DNA of 64,000 bases, taken from positions 1 to 64,000 of the forward strand of contig JAFRYZ010000041.1 of NCBI GenBank assembly GCA_017442825.1, read 5' to 3'. Shown here piece after piece: positions 1 to 8,510 of this stretch. Made by a program: the position numbers and the translations under genes. The stretch is from Prevotella sp. (lineage in GTDB: Bacteria; Bacteroidota; Bacteroidia; Bacteroidales; Bacteroidaceae). Numbering within the stretch: the first letter of the stretch is position 1; every line of letters begins with the position of its first letter. The notes under the pieces are model-generated. The model was not told where the DNA came from. It saw only the letters and a list, made by a program, of their open reading frames with translations, and searched no databases.

Positions 1-258
1 ACAGGGAAAATGCCATCAAAAGACTTGGCTGCATGAAATAAATGATGTAGCTTTGCAGTCGACTTTGGGGAACAACCCTATTTGTGACTAATAAGAAACT
101 GATAGCAACTGAAATTAAAAGTAAACAAAAAGAGAGTCAACAGAAAGTATAACTAAGTATTAACCAAAGTCAACCACAACTACAAATAAGACTCAAAGTA
201 GTCAACTAAAATCGTTAAACTACAACAAGCCCGCTATGAGTAAAGCTGAATGACATCA

Positions 259-490
259 GTACGAAGGCTTCGTACTCGCAGTTTTAAAGCTAAAAACTCG
301 CAGTTTTAAAGGTTCGTACTGACAGTTCGAACAGTTCGAACTAGTCCGTACTGAAAATGACACGGTGTTTTTCGATTTCAAAAGCATGGAGTTTGCATTG
401 CAAAAGCATAGGTTTTGGACGGCAAAAGAGGTGAGTTTGGAACGCAAAGGGATAGGTTTTGAAAAAGGGGCGTTTTTTACATCAAAAAGT
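259..490. repeat. Dispersed intergenic repeat, copy A
   Basis: A block beginning with a short inverted repeat around GTACGAAGGCTTCGTAC, followed by two CTCGCAGTTTTAAA-type units and GTTCGTACTGACAGTTCG, recurs at 51671-51850 in the same orientation. The first ~95 bp are close to identical between copies and weaker similarity continues through a purine-rich stretch ending near an ATCAAAAA tract. Both copies are followed by AACACCT-type repeats. The short minus-strand ORFs that cross both copies are alike only because the DNA is repeated. I see no coding evidence. Confidence 0.8.
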
Positions 491-527
491 GGACTTTTTG
501 CAACGAAAAGTGTGATTTTTCACAACA

Positions 528-640
528 ACACCTAACACCTACCTCAAAATGTTCGGAACAGCGATAAACACTGGGATTGACAATAGGTAGGTGTTGACGA
601 AACACCTACCTCAACACCTACCCTAACATCTACCTTTTCG
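528..640. repeat. AACACCTACC / GGTAGGTGTT repeat cluster 1
   Basis: Several direct and inverted copies of the 10-mer AACACCTACC (some with TAAC or ATC variants) lie here, including an inverted pair TAGGTAGGTGTT and AACACCTACCT near 585-612 that can form a stem. The same word clusters again at 921-1030 and, degenerate, at 51877-51900. No gene is supported between 1 and 1039. Confidence 0.7.
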
Positions 641-670
641 CCCGACCACGAATGAACAACGGAAGCGGAC

Positions 671-909
671 TTTTATACTACGAATGATATTAATTATACG
701 AAGAATGTTTGAACAACAGAAAACTCGGTAACCGCGAAGCGCTTTTACCAAGGCGACAGCCGACTAAAAGAAGACACGGAAAGTTTCTTCTTTTGAACAC
801 GTATCTCACTCTAACGAATTATTTTTGAACAACAGAAAACACAGAAGACACGGAATTTTTATACTACGAATGATATTAATTATACGAAGATTTTTTTGAA
901 CAACGGAAG
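671..909. repeat. Duplicated ~50-bp unit flanking a VTAK-type repeat
   Basis: The unit starting TTTTATACTACGAATGATAT occurs at 671-721 and again at 857-909, each ending in TTGAACAAC(A/G)GAA, a word also present near 650 and 828. Between them, at 728-770, lies the dispersed element GTAACCGCGAAGCGCTT that recurs at 14268, 15618 and 15912. The region appears to be repeat-only intergenic DNA. Confidence 0.65.
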
Positions 910-920
910 ACACGGAAATA

Positions 921-1030
921 AGGTAGGTGTTGAAGTAGGTCTTAGGTAGGTGTTAGAAGAACACCTACCTGTGGCTCAGCCCTGTATTCATCGGGGGTTC
1001 AGGAGGTTTGAGGTAGGTGTTAGGTGTTTA
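921..1030. repeat. GGTAGGTGTT repeat cluster 2
   Basis: Four or more copies of GGTAGGTGTT or its complement. An inverted pair at about 942-972 (GGTAGGTGTT with AACACCTACC) lies just downstream of the leftward EamA gene. It could act as a 3' hairpin for that transcript, but no T-run follows it. Confidence 0.55.
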
Positions 1031-1039
1031 GTGGTTTTC

Positions 1040-1957
1040 TCAACTGCCGAAGTAGAGGAAGAGCATGCTCAGGAGGACGAGGGCAAGGTCGATGACTTTT
1101 GCCTTGAGGTTCTTTTCGTGGAAGAAGAGGGCTCCGAAGAGGAAGGAGACGACAACGCTGGCGCGGCGTATCATCGACACGATGGAAACCATGGAATCGG
1201 GAAGGCTCAGCGCATAGAAATAGACGAAGTCGGCAGCGCTGAGGAAGAGGCTGACCAGGATAATCATCCAATTCCAACGGAAGGGTGTGGTACGATGATG
1301 ACGCGGCCACCACAGCAACAACAGCACGATGCCCATCATGACACATTGGTAGATGTTGTACCAGCTCTGCACCAGCATCCTGTCGACACCGATGCCGCCG
1401 TTGTCGGTTCCTGCCATGAGATATTTGTCGTAAAGGGCACTGATGGCACCCAACAGCGCCGCCAAGACTATCAACCATATCCAGGAATTACGCTTGAAAT
1501 CAATGCCCTCCTTCTTTCCGCTACGGCTGAGCAGGAAGTAGGAAATGACTGCCAGCATGACACCTATCCACTGATAGACGTTCAGACGCTCGCCAAACAG
1601 CAACAACGCACCCAACAGCACCATCACGGGGCGTGTGGCATTGATGGGTCCGACGATGGTCAGCGGCAGGTGCTTCATGCCGAAATAACCACATATCCAC
1701 GACGAGAGGACGATGACACTCTTCAGTACCACATACTTGTGGACTTCCCATCCGCCTGATGCCACATGAAAGGGTGTGCCATCGAGCACTGTGGAAGAAT
1801 GTGACAAGACGATGAACGGAAGGAAAAACAATGAACAAAACAGCGTGTTCAGAAACAAGACAGGGATGACGGCATTGTCAGACAAAACCTTTTTCTTGAA
1901 GGAATCGTAGCAACCCAACCAAAGTGCAGAAAGGAAGGCTAAAATCAACCAAAGCAT
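1040..1957 (-). CDS. EamA/DMT-family inner-membrane transporter
   Basis: A 305-aa, almost wholly hydrophobic protein with about ten membrane-spanning stretches, the usual size and layout of drug/metabolite transporters made of two EamA repeats. The first half contains an ITVVGPINATRP-like segment (LTIVGPINATRPVMVLLGA) and the second half repeats the pattern. The family exports metabolites, sugars or amino acids and the substrate cannot be read from sequence. It follows truA by 12 bp and so probably ends the ispE-truA transcript. Family assignment is good; function is unknown. Confidence 0.85.
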   Translation of the reverse strand: MLWLILAFLSALWLGCYDSFKKKVLSDNAVIPVLFLNTLFCSLFFLPFIVLSHSSTVLDGTPFHVASGGWEVHKYVVLKSVIVLSSWICGYFGMKHLPLTIVGPINATRPVMVLLGALLLFGERLNVYQWIGVMLAVISYFLLSRSGKKEGIDFKRNSWIWLIVLAALLGAISALYDKYLMAGTDNGGIGVDRMLVQSWYNIYQCVMMGIVLLLLWWPRHHRTTPFRWNWMIILVSLFLSAADFVYFYALSLPDSMVSIVSMIRRASVVVSFLFGALFFHEKNLKAKVIDLALVLLSMLFLYFGS

Positions 1958-1969
1958 AGACTTGTCTTT

Positions 1970-2764
1970 TTATTCTTCGTTGTAAGCCACATCCCAGAGG
2001 AACAAGCCGTGGGCAGGCACCGACTCGCCAGCAGCAGAACGGCTGCCACAGGCTACAACGTCCTTAAACTCGTCGAGCGTCATACGATGACGTCCCACCT
2101 CTATCAACGTACCCACAACGGCACGCACCATGTTGCGAAGGAAACGGTTGGCTGTGATAATGAAGCACCACGCTTCGCCTACCTGGGAACCGCCAAATGG
2201 TTGTTCTGTTTCGAAAGACGGCGGAGCGGACGGTGTTATCTTTACCCAACGAGCTTCCGTAACGGTGCAAAGTGTAGTCTTCGCATCGCTTCCAGCTTTG
2301 CAGAAGGCACCGAAATCCTCCACCGTCAGCAGATATTCCGCCGCACGGTTCATCAGGGGGAAGTCCAAGTCGTAGTGCACTTCCCACGAATAGGTGCGCA
2401 GAAACGGATTCTTCTGCTGATGGATGTAATAATGATACGTGCGGCTCACCGCCGAGAAACGGGCATGCAACGACTCGGCAACAGCACGGACACTCCTCAC
2501 GGCAATATCACGAGGCAAGATACGGTTCAGCCGATAAGCCAACTGTGGCGCATCCAACGGCTCCTGCCAATCGAAATGAGCCACCATCGTATGCGCATGA
2601 ACCCCCGTATCCGTGCGACCGGCTCCCGTCACTGCCACTTCTGCGCCCAGCAAGGTAGATAAAGCCCGTTGCAGCACCTCCTGTACCGAAGGACTGTGCG
2701 GTTGTATCTGCCATCCATGATAGGCGCTGCCGTCAAAACTCAGTTCAATAAAATAGCGTTGCAT
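1970..2764 (-). CDS. truA: tRNA pseudouridine(38-40) synthase TruA
   Basis: A 264-aa protein matching the usual TruA length. It isomerises uridines 38, 39 and 40 in the tRNA anticodon arm. The catalytic loop GAGRTDTGVHA is present with the nucleophilic Asp at residue 52. The N-terminus (FDGSAYHGWQ) and the mid-protein RTYHYYI segment are typical of the family. It lies 43 bp downstream of ispE and 12 bp upstream of the EamA gene on the same strand, so a three-gene transcript is likely. Confidence 0.97.
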   Translation of the reverse strand: MQRYFIELSFDGSAYHGWQIQPHSPSVQEVLQRALSTLLGAEVAVTGAGRTDTGVHAHTMVAHFDWQEPLDAPQLAYRLNRILPRDIAVRSVRAVAESLHARFSAVSRTYHYYIHQQKNPFLRTYSWEVHYDLDFPLMNRAAEYLLTVEDFGAFCKAGSDAKTTLCTVTEARWVKITPSAPPSFETEQPFGGSQVGEAWCFIITANRFLRNMVRAVVGTLIEVGRHRMTLDEFKDVVACGSRSAAGESVPAHGLFLWDVAYNEE

Positions 2765-2807
2765 ATAGAGGACAAAGGTACGATCAATAAAAATAATCTG
2801 TGACTTA

Positions 2808-3680
2808 CTACAATTTCAATACTGCGGTGAAACAGTCGGGATAGGCAGAAGGGATATCGTCAGGCTGCTGGCGGAAAAGGCCGTAGATGGTGCTGCCGCT
2901 ACCACTCATCTGAGCATAGAGCGCTCCCCGCTGGTAGAGGTCCGTCTTGATGTCGGCAAGGACGGGATGTTTGTTGAAGACCGGCTGTTCGAAGTCGTTG
3001 GTGAGTTCATGGCGCCAAGTCTCGATAGGTTGGCGAACAATATCGCGGCAACACTTCTGTGGTTTTCGTGGCGTGATGGCGGCATAGGCTTCTGCGGTGG
3101 AAACAGCAATGTCGGGTTTGACGAGCGCGAGCCAATAGCCGTGCAAGTTACCTTTGGCACCGTCGGCAGGTTCGAGAATTTCGCCTATGCCCGTAGCGAA
3201 GACTGGTTCGGCTGTGATGAAGAAGGCACAGTCGGCACCCAGTTGTGCTGCATAGCGCTCCATCTCGGCAATACCCATGTTGAGCCGGAAACGTTCGTCG
3301 AGCAGGCGAATCATGAAAGCAGCGTCGGAAGAGCCACCGCCGAGACCAGCCTGCGAGGGAATGCGTTTGCAGAGATGGGCATAGATGCGCGGCAGGCGGT
3401 AGTCTTTCGCCAGCAATTGGTACGCCCTCACCACCAGGTTGTGGTCGTCGGGGAGTTCAGCCAGTTGCTGCTGTAGGGCTTTATCGCAACTGTCCTTGGG
3501 GAAGGTCACCTGCAAGTGGCACGGAATATCAGAAGGAAAGTCTTCGTGCATCTTCTTGATTTCCAGTGCATCGGTAAGCGGCACGGGATAGAACACGGTT
3601 TCTATGTTGTGGTAACCGTCAGGACGGGTTTCCACGATATTCAATCCAAGATTGATTTTGCAACAAGGGAAGGTAAGCAT
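2808..3680 (-). CDS. ispE: 4-diphosphocytidyl-2-C-methyl-D-erythritol kinase IspE
   Basis: A 290-aa GHMP kinase of the MEP isoprenoid pathway that phosphorylates CDP-methylerythritol with ATP. The N-terminal KINLGL motif (Lys8) and the glycine-rich ATP loop PSQAGLGGGSSDAA (about 108-121, with catalytic Asp119) are intact, as is the C-terminal SGSGSTIYG. It is first in the run with truA and the EamA transporter. No clear TAnnTTTG promoter is visible in the repeat-rich upstream DNA, so its promoter is unplaced. Confidence 0.96.
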   Translation of the reverse strand: MLTFPCCKINLGLNIVETRPDGYHNIETVFYPVPLTDALEIKKMHEDFPSDIPCHLQVTFPKDSCDKALQQQLAELPDDHNLVVRAYQLLAKDYRLPRIYAHLCKRIPSQAGLGGGSSDAAFMIRLLDERFRLNMGIAEMERYAAQLGADCAFFITAEPVFATGIGEILEPADGAKGNLHGYWLALVKPDIAVSTAEAYAAITPRKPQKCCRDIVRQPIETWRHELTNDFEQPVFNKHPVLADIKTDLYQRGALYAQMSGSGSTIYGLFRQQPDDIPSAYPDCFTAVLKL

Positions 3681-3694
3681 AGGGGGGCGGGGTT

Positions 3695-3785
3695 ATAGTT
3701 ACAGGTTACAGGTTTAAAGTTTCGGGTTTCAAGTTACAAGTTACAGGTTTCAAGTTCCAGGGTTCAAGTTCCAGGGTTCATGTTC
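3695..3785. repeat. Degenerate tandem repeat TTCAAGTT(A/C)CAGG
   Basis: Roughly six imperfect copies of a 12-14 bp unit (CAAGTTACAGGTTT or CAAGTTCCAGGGTT) run head to tail upstream of ispE. The last two units are identical. The 77-aa minus ORF over this DNA has no protein-like features. Confidence 0.7.
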
Positions 3786-3854
3786 AAAATGCAAAAATAG
3801 GAAAAAAAGGGGAAATACAAGAAAAAGGCAAGAAAAAACTATTTTCCTATAACT

Positions 3855-3940
3855 CAACTTTCGGAAGTTATCGCGGCTAAGCCACTTGGGAGTTAATGCC
3901 TTCGGCATGGAAGTTATAGCGGCTAACTTCAGAAACTTAA
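3855..3940. repeat. Intergenic repeat with GAAGTTATNGCGGCTAA direct copies
   Basis: Two direct copies of GAAGTTAT(C/A)GCGGCTAA at about 3865 and 3910 bracket the small hairpin ATGCCTTCGGCAT. The arrangement looks like another dispersed intergenic repeat rather than a gene. Confidence 0.5.
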
Positions 3941-4027
3941 ACCTATAATATAATAAGGTGTAAAATGATAAGCGAACTTTCATATTTGACTTTTTTCTAC
4001 TTTTTCTGCAAAAAAGTTATCATTTTG

Positions 4028-4058
4028 TTTGTTTTTTCTCGAAAAACATTTAACTTTG
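4028..4058 (+). promoter_or_regulatory. gdhA promoter
   Basis: A -7 box TAACTTTG (4051-4058) is preceded 19 bp upstream by TTTG (4028-4031), the Bacteroidota -33/-7 arrangement. Transcription should start near 4064, giving a leader of about 50 nt. Confidence 0.75.
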
Positions 4059-4113
4059 CAACCGATTTCGAGAAAATATTAGTTTTTAACCAACCAATAA
4101 AAGTAAAAAGATT

Positions 4114-5448
4114 ATGAAAGCTACAGAAGTTGTTGAGAGTCTGAAAAGAAGATTCCCCAATGAGCCGGAGTACATTCAGGCTGTCAGCCAGGTATTAGGA
4201 ACCATCGAAGAAGAGTACAACAAGCACCCCGAGTTTGAGCGTGCCAACCTGATTGAGCGTCTTTGCATTCCCGATCGCATCATCGAATTCCGCGTGACAT
4301 GGGTTGACGACAAGGGTAACGTTCAGACCAACATGGGTTACCGCATCCAGCATAACAACGTGATTGGCCCGTACAAAGGCGGTATCCGTTATCACGCATC
4401 TGTAAACCTGAGCATCTTGAAGTTCCTTGCTTTCGAGCAGACATTCAAGAACTCTCTGACCACGCTCCCTATGGGTGGTGGCAAAGGTGGTAGCGACTTC
4501 TCTCCGCGTGGCAAGAGCAACGCCGAGGTAATGCGTTTCTGCCAGGCATTCATGACTGAGTTGTATCGCCACATCGGTCCTGACGAGGACGTTCCCGCAG
4601 GTGACATCGGTGTAGGTGGCCGCGAGGTAGCTTATATGTTCGGTATGTACAAGAAGCTGACTCACCAGTTCCAGGGTGTGCTCACCGGTAAGGGATTGGA
4701 GTTCGGCGGTTCACTCATCCGTCCTGAGGCTACAGGTTACGGCAACGTTTACTTCCTGTTGAACATGCTGAAGACCAAGGGTATCGACATCAAGGGCAAG
4801 ACCGTATTGGTATCTGGTTCTGGTAACGTTGCTCAGTACACGATGGAGAAGCTCATCCAGTTGGGTGCTAAGCCTGTTACTTGTTCAGACTCTGACGGTT
4901 ATATCTACGATCCGGACGGCATCGACCGTGAGAAGCTCGACTACATCATGGAGCTGAAAAACGTAGAACGCGGACGTATCAAGGAATATGCCGAGAAGTA
5001 TGGCGTGAAGTATGTAGCAGGTGCCAAGCCTTGGACTGAGAAGGCAGACATCGCCCTTCCTTCTGCTACCCAGAACGAAATCAACGGCGAGGCTGCCCAG
5101 GCTCTCATCGACAACGGAGTCATCGCAGTCAGCGAGGGTGCCAACATGCCTTCTACTCCTGAAGCCATCAAGATTTTCCAGGATGCCAAGATTCTCTATG
5201 CTCCTGGTAAGGCAGCTAACGCTGGTGGTGTGGCTGTATCTGGTTTGGAAATGAGCCAGAACTCTGAGCGTCTGCACTGGAGCCGCGAGGAAGTTGACCA
5301 GAAACTGAAGGACATCATGTTCGACATTCACAGCAACTGTGTGAAGTATGGTACCGATGCCGACGGTTATGTCAACTATGTGAAGGGTGCTAACGTTGCC
5401 GGCTTCCTCAAGGTTGCCAAGGCCATGATGGCACAAGGCATTGTGTAA
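4114..5448 (+). CDS. gdhA: NADP-type glutamate dehydrogenase
   Basis: A 444-aa hexameric-type glutamate dehydrogenase that interconverts 2-oxoglutarate plus ammonium and glutamate, a main ammonia-assimilation route in Bacteroidales. The substrate/catalytic segment MGGGKGGSDF, the PAGDIGVGGRE segment and the nucleotide-binding VSGSGNVAQY loop are intact. Length is that of the ~450-aa NAD(P) family. It is a single-gene unit with a good promoter upstream and a strong terminator downstream. Codon use is markedly biased, as expected for a highly expressed gene. Confidence 0.97.
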   Translation: MKATEVVESLKRRFPNEPEYIQAVSQVLGTIEEEYNKHPEFERANLIERLCIPDRIIEFRVTWVDDKGNVQTNMGYRIQHNNVIGPYKGGIRYHASVNLSILKFLAFEQTFKNSLTTLPMGGGKGGSDFSPRGKSNAEVMRFCQAFMTELYRHIGPDEDVPAGDIGVGGREVAYMFGMYKKLTHQFQGVLTGKGLEFGGSLIRPEATGYGNVYFLLNMLKTKGIDIKGKTVLVSGSGNVAQYTMEKLIQLGAKPVTCSDSDGYIYDPDGIDREKLDYIMELKNVERGRIKEYAEKYGVKYVAGAKPWTEKADIALPSATQNEINGEAAQALIDNGVIAVSEGANMPSTPEAIKIFQDAKILYAPGKAANAGGVAVSGLEMSQNSERLHWSREEVDQKLKDIMFDIHSNCVKYGTDADGYVNYVKGANVAGFLKVAKAMMAQGIV

Positions 5449-5542
5449 GCTCGGCGAAAGCAAAGTTCACATAATGATGAACAAAAGTATTGTGTAAATA
5501 AAACTAAATTTTTCAATACACAGCAACACAAAGACAATGCAA

Positions 5543-5583
5543 GAAGGCAGCTTCCCCGCAAGGAGAAGCTGCCTTTTCTTTTT
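5543..5583 (+). terminator. gdhA intrinsic terminator
   Basis: The arms AAGGCAGCTTC and GAAGCTGCCTT form an 11-bp stem around a short loop and are followed by a TTTCTTTTT tract. The terminator separates gdhA from the convergent DPP4 gene. Confidence 0.9.
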
Positions 5584-5639
5584 GTCGTCTTTATTTGGGG
5601 ATTCTGCTATACGAAGGTCGTATGCCAGACAAAGAGGGG

Positions 5640-7934
5640 TTATTTCAGTTTCGTTATGAAGAACTGTGCCACCTGTCGCAACAGATGGTTGCGTGTGTTG
5701 CCGCCAAAGATGCTGTGGTTGCGGTTGGTATAGATGAGTTCGCGAAAATCCTTGTCATTCTGGACAAGCGCTTCGGTATATTCAAACGAGTTCTGCGGGT
5801 GCACGTTGTCGTCAGCCAAACCGTGACAAAGCAGTAGGTCGCCGTGCAACTGGGGCGCACGCTGTATGGGGTTACAGTCGTAACCTGAGGTGTTCTCCTG
5901 TGGTGTACGCATATAGCGCTCGGTATATACCGTGTCGTAGAACTTCCAGTTGGTAGGAGGTGCAACGGCAACGCCGGCACGGAACACTCCCCTGCCCTCG
6001 CTCATCGACATGAGCGTGTTGAATCCGCCATAGCTCCATCCCCAGATGCCTATGCGGTCTTTATCGACAAAAGGCAGCGTAGCCAGATAGAGTGCCGTTT
6101 CCACTTGGTCTTTCGATTCCAAGTCGCCGAGTTTCAGATAGGTACTTTTCTCAAAGTCAGCCCCTCTGGCTCCCGTTCCTCTGCCATCGACGGTAACCAT
6201 CACAAAACCCTGTTGCGCCAGATACTGGTCGAAGAGCGCACCCTTCCCCATCGAACCTATGCTCCAGTTGTCGGTCACCTGCTGACTGCCCGGTCCGCTG
6301 TATTGGTGCATGACGACGGGATAGCGCTTCGCTTGGTCGAAGTCTGCCGGCTTCAGCATCCATCCGTTCAGCGTGACTCCTTCGGAGGTTGTAAACTGGA
6401 AGAACTCTTTCTTCGGCAAAGCGAGTTTGTCCAGTTTCGCACGCAGCTCGGCATTGTCGCAGATGGTACGCAGATGCTTGCCCTTTCTGTCGAAGACGGA
6501 GAACACGTAGGGATGTTCTTTGTCGCTCCACATGGCGATATAGTATTGGAAATCGGCGGAGAAGACGGCTGAGCCCCACCCCATCTGCGAATCGGAAATG
6601 CCTGTAGAGGAAGCTGGCAGACAGCTGAGCACCTTTTTCTTACCATTCGTGCCCACGACAAATACCTGTCGGTTCATTGGTGCAGGAACGGCAGCTTGGA
6701 AAAAGATGTCGCCCGTCTTTGTATCCATACCATAGACATCAGTCACGTCGTAGTTGCCCTTCTCCACCTGCCTGAGCAGCTTGCCGTCAAGGTCGTAGAG
6801 ATACAAGTGCATGTAGCCGTCCCTGTCGCTGGGCATGAGAATGTGGCGGTCGGTAATCACGATAGCCTCCATCGCCTCCTCCTTCACATAGCGGTCGCCC
6901 TTTTCCTCAATCAGCAGGCGACAAGCCCCTGTGGCAGGTGTTACGGCATAGAGACGCAGCACGTCCTGATGCCTGTTCAGGGTGTAGAGGATAATAGAAG
7001 AAGGCTCACTCCCTACCCCCCTCTCCGAAGGGCGAGAGGGCAGCCTGCGGCTGGATTGTGGCATGGTTTTGATGCGGGGGAGATAGCCGTCGTCGTCCAA
7101 CGGCACCAGCAACTGCCTTGTCGTCTTCGTCAGCACATCGTAGCTCCACGCCGTCACCCGCGAATTCTCCTGTCCTGCCTTCGGATATTTATAGGAATAT
7201 TCGCCAGGATAGTCGGCAAACTCCTTGCGTTGCGGTTTGTCGCCCTGGAAAAGTTGCAAAGCGTAGGTCTTCACCCTACTTTCGTCGTAGCGAATCCAGG
7301 AGAGTGTACGACTGTCGGCGCTCCACGCCATCGCGTTGTTGAACCCGAACTCCTCTTCGTTCACCCAATCGGGAATGCCGTTGATGACTTCGTTGAACTT
7401 GCCATCGGTGGTCACCTGACGGGTGTTGTTGCCGTCGGTCAGGTAGATGTTGTTGTCGTGAACGTAGGCTATCGTCTTGCTATCGGGCGAGAAGGTGGGC
7501 ACCTGCTCCTGTCCTTTCTCTGAGAGTCGTTTCAGCGAATGGTCGGTGGTGTCATACAGATAGAAGTCAGCCTTGAACGAACGGCGATAGACTGCCTTTG
7601 TATGGGTCTGCAACAGCAGCCGTTTGCCGTCGGGCGACAGCACATAGTCGTCTATGGACAGTTCTTTGCCTTCGTCATTCTTACTGTCTTCAGCCACGTC
7701 GCTGGCTTGATACAGGACGCCCGTCAGCTCGCCCGTCTTGAAGGAGAATTTCTCAATGCGCTTGCCGTCGTCGCTGATGCGTGCAAACTCATCGGTACCC
7801 GCTATGGGGTTGATGCCGTTCACCATCTGCGCATTATACGTCTTCCCTGTGATGTCGGTGAGCATCAGCGGCTCTGATGCCTGTATCGCCAATGAAGAAC
7901 AGATGAAAGCCATGATGCAAGAAAAAATTTTCAT
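5640..7934 (-). CDS. Dipeptidyl peptidase IV (S9B)
   Basis: A ~764-aa secreted serine peptidase that removes X-Pro/X-Ala dipeptides from peptide N-termini in the periplasm, as in asaccharolytic and proteolytic Bacteroidales. The start at 7934 is chosen because it gives a clean signal peptide (MKIFSCIMAFICSSLAIQA); an ATG seven codons upstream is possible. A beta-propeller precedes the alpha/beta hydrolase domain. The nucleophile motif GWSYGG, the Asp in GLADDNVHP and the His in NRNHSIFGG are all present. About 20 residues near positions 300-320 (RRLPSRPSERGVGSEPS) look like a translated DNA repeat inserted in frame. It lies downstream of the SH3 gene. Confidence 0.93.
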   Translation of the reverse strand: MKIFSCIMAFICSSLAIQASEPLMLTDITGKTYNAQMVNGINPIAGTDEFARISDDGKRIEKFSFKTGELTGVLYQASDVAEDSKNDEGKELSIDDYVLSPDGKRLLLQTHTKAVYRRSFKADFYLYDTTDHSLKRLSEKGQEQVPTFSPDSKTIAYVHDNNIYLTDGNNTRQVTTDGKFNEVINGIPDWVNEEEFGFNNAMAWSADSRTLSWIRYDESRVKTYALQLFQGDKPQRKEFADYPGEYSYKYPKAGQENSRVTAWSYDVLTKTTRQLLVPLDDDGYLPRIKTMPQSSRRLPSRPSERGVGSEPSSIILYTLNRHQDVLRLYAVTPATGACRLLIEEKGDRYVKEEAMEAIVITDRHILMPSDRDGYMHLYLYDLDGKLLRQVEKGNYDVTDVYGMDTKTGDIFFQAAVPAPMNRQVFVVGTNGKKKVLSCLPASSTGISDSQMGWGSAVFSADFQYYIAMWSDKEHPYVFSVFDRKGKHLRTICDNAELRAKLDKLALPKKEFFQFTTSEGVTLNGWMLKPADFDQAKRYPVVMHQYSGPGSQQVTDNWSIGSMGKGALFDQYLAQQGFVMVTVDGRGTGARGADFEKSTYLKLGDLESKDQVETALYLATLPFVDKDRIGIWGWSYGGFNTLMSMSEGRGVFRAGVAVAPPTNWKFYDTVYTERYMRTPQENTSGYDCNPIQRAPQLHGDLLLCHGLADDNVHPQNSFEYTEALVQNDKDFRELIYTNRNHSIFGGNTRNHLLRQVAQFFITKLK
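6995..7062. repeat. Palindromic repeat inserted in the DPP4 reading frame
   Basis: The stretch CCCTCTCCGAAGGGCGAGAGGG (arms CCCTCTC at 7019-7025 and GAGAGGG at 7034-7040) sits in a low-complexity segment that the DPP4 family does not normally have. The frame stays open across it and adds roughly 20 Arg/Ser/Pro-rich residues to a propeller loop. Confidence 0.6.
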
Positions 7935-7965
7935 CGTTGTACGAAATCGTAGCATGTCTGTCGCC

Positions 7966-8466
7966 TTATTTTCTCACCACCTTCACGTCAGACCGCTTCA
8001 CATACAGATTGTCGTGAGCCGTTGTCAGCAGGTAGTATTCCCCTTCTGTCTTAAACCGGTCGGCAATAATGGTTCCTTTCTTCACCTTGGCAAACCACAA
8101 GGGCTTGCTGCCGTCTTCCATGTTCTCGCGGTAGATGGGTGTCCAGTCGCGCGTTGCCACCAGCTTGGCAGCACCCTTGCCGTCGTACCAACGCAGGGTG
8201 CCCAGATACTTGCTGTTAGCCCAGCCCGTGACCTTGCCGACGCTCACCTTCCACCACTTACTGCTGCTGTCCACAAGAACACCGTCGCCCAAGCCGTGGT
8301 TGAGCATCCAGATCTTGCCCACTTCCGGAGCTTGCACCGTAGGGCGCTCGCGCACGTTGACATAGCCGTCATCCGACGTGGCGTAAACTACCGTGAACAC
8401 CTTTTGTGCCCACATCGTGCCGCACAACATACAGGCGGCAAGAATAGTCATCAATCGTTTACTCAT
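7966..8466 (-). CDS. Secreted bacterial SH3-domain protein
   Basis: A 166-aa protein with a signal peptide ending near MWAQ. An SH3b-like region (about 30-85) contains GYVNVRERPTVQAPEVG and a WWKVSVGKVTGWANSKYLG strand pair, typical of cell-wall-binding SH3 folds. The C-terminal half (GEYYLLTTAHDNLYVKRSDV) looks like a second, divergent SH3-like unit. It lies between the PL9-like gene (44 bp upstream) and DPP4, so it may be co-transcribed with both. Function beyond peptidoglycan or envelope binding cannot be stated. Confidence 0.75.
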   Translation of the reverse strand: MSKRLMTILAACMLCGTMWAQKVFTVVYATSDDGYVNVRERPTVQAPEVGKIWMLNHGLGDGVLVDSSSKWWKVSVGKVTGWANSKYLGTLRWYDGKGAAKLVATRDWTPIYRENMEDGSKPLWFAKVKKGTIIADRFKTEGEYYLLTTAHDNLYVKRSDVKVVRK

Positions 8467-8510
8467 ATTTCTGCTTTACTTTAAAATCTTTATCGCCTTT
8501 TCTGCGTATA

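Noticed and set aside
1-41. A possible 3' end of a gene (frame reading RENAIKRLGCMK then stop)
   Set aside because: Only 12 codons are in the window and no family can be recognised.
259-447. A 63-aa gene on the minus strand
   Set aside because: Its only similarity is to another short frame over the same DNA repeat at 51659-51844.
950-1759. A 269-codon open frame opposite the EamA gene
   Set aside because: Its composition (His, Asp, Gln rich, no domain) is that of an antisense shadow of the transporter gene.
3750-3983. A 77-codon minus-strand frame upstream of ispE
   Set aside because: It crosses tandem and dispersed repeats and has no protein-like pattern or promoter.
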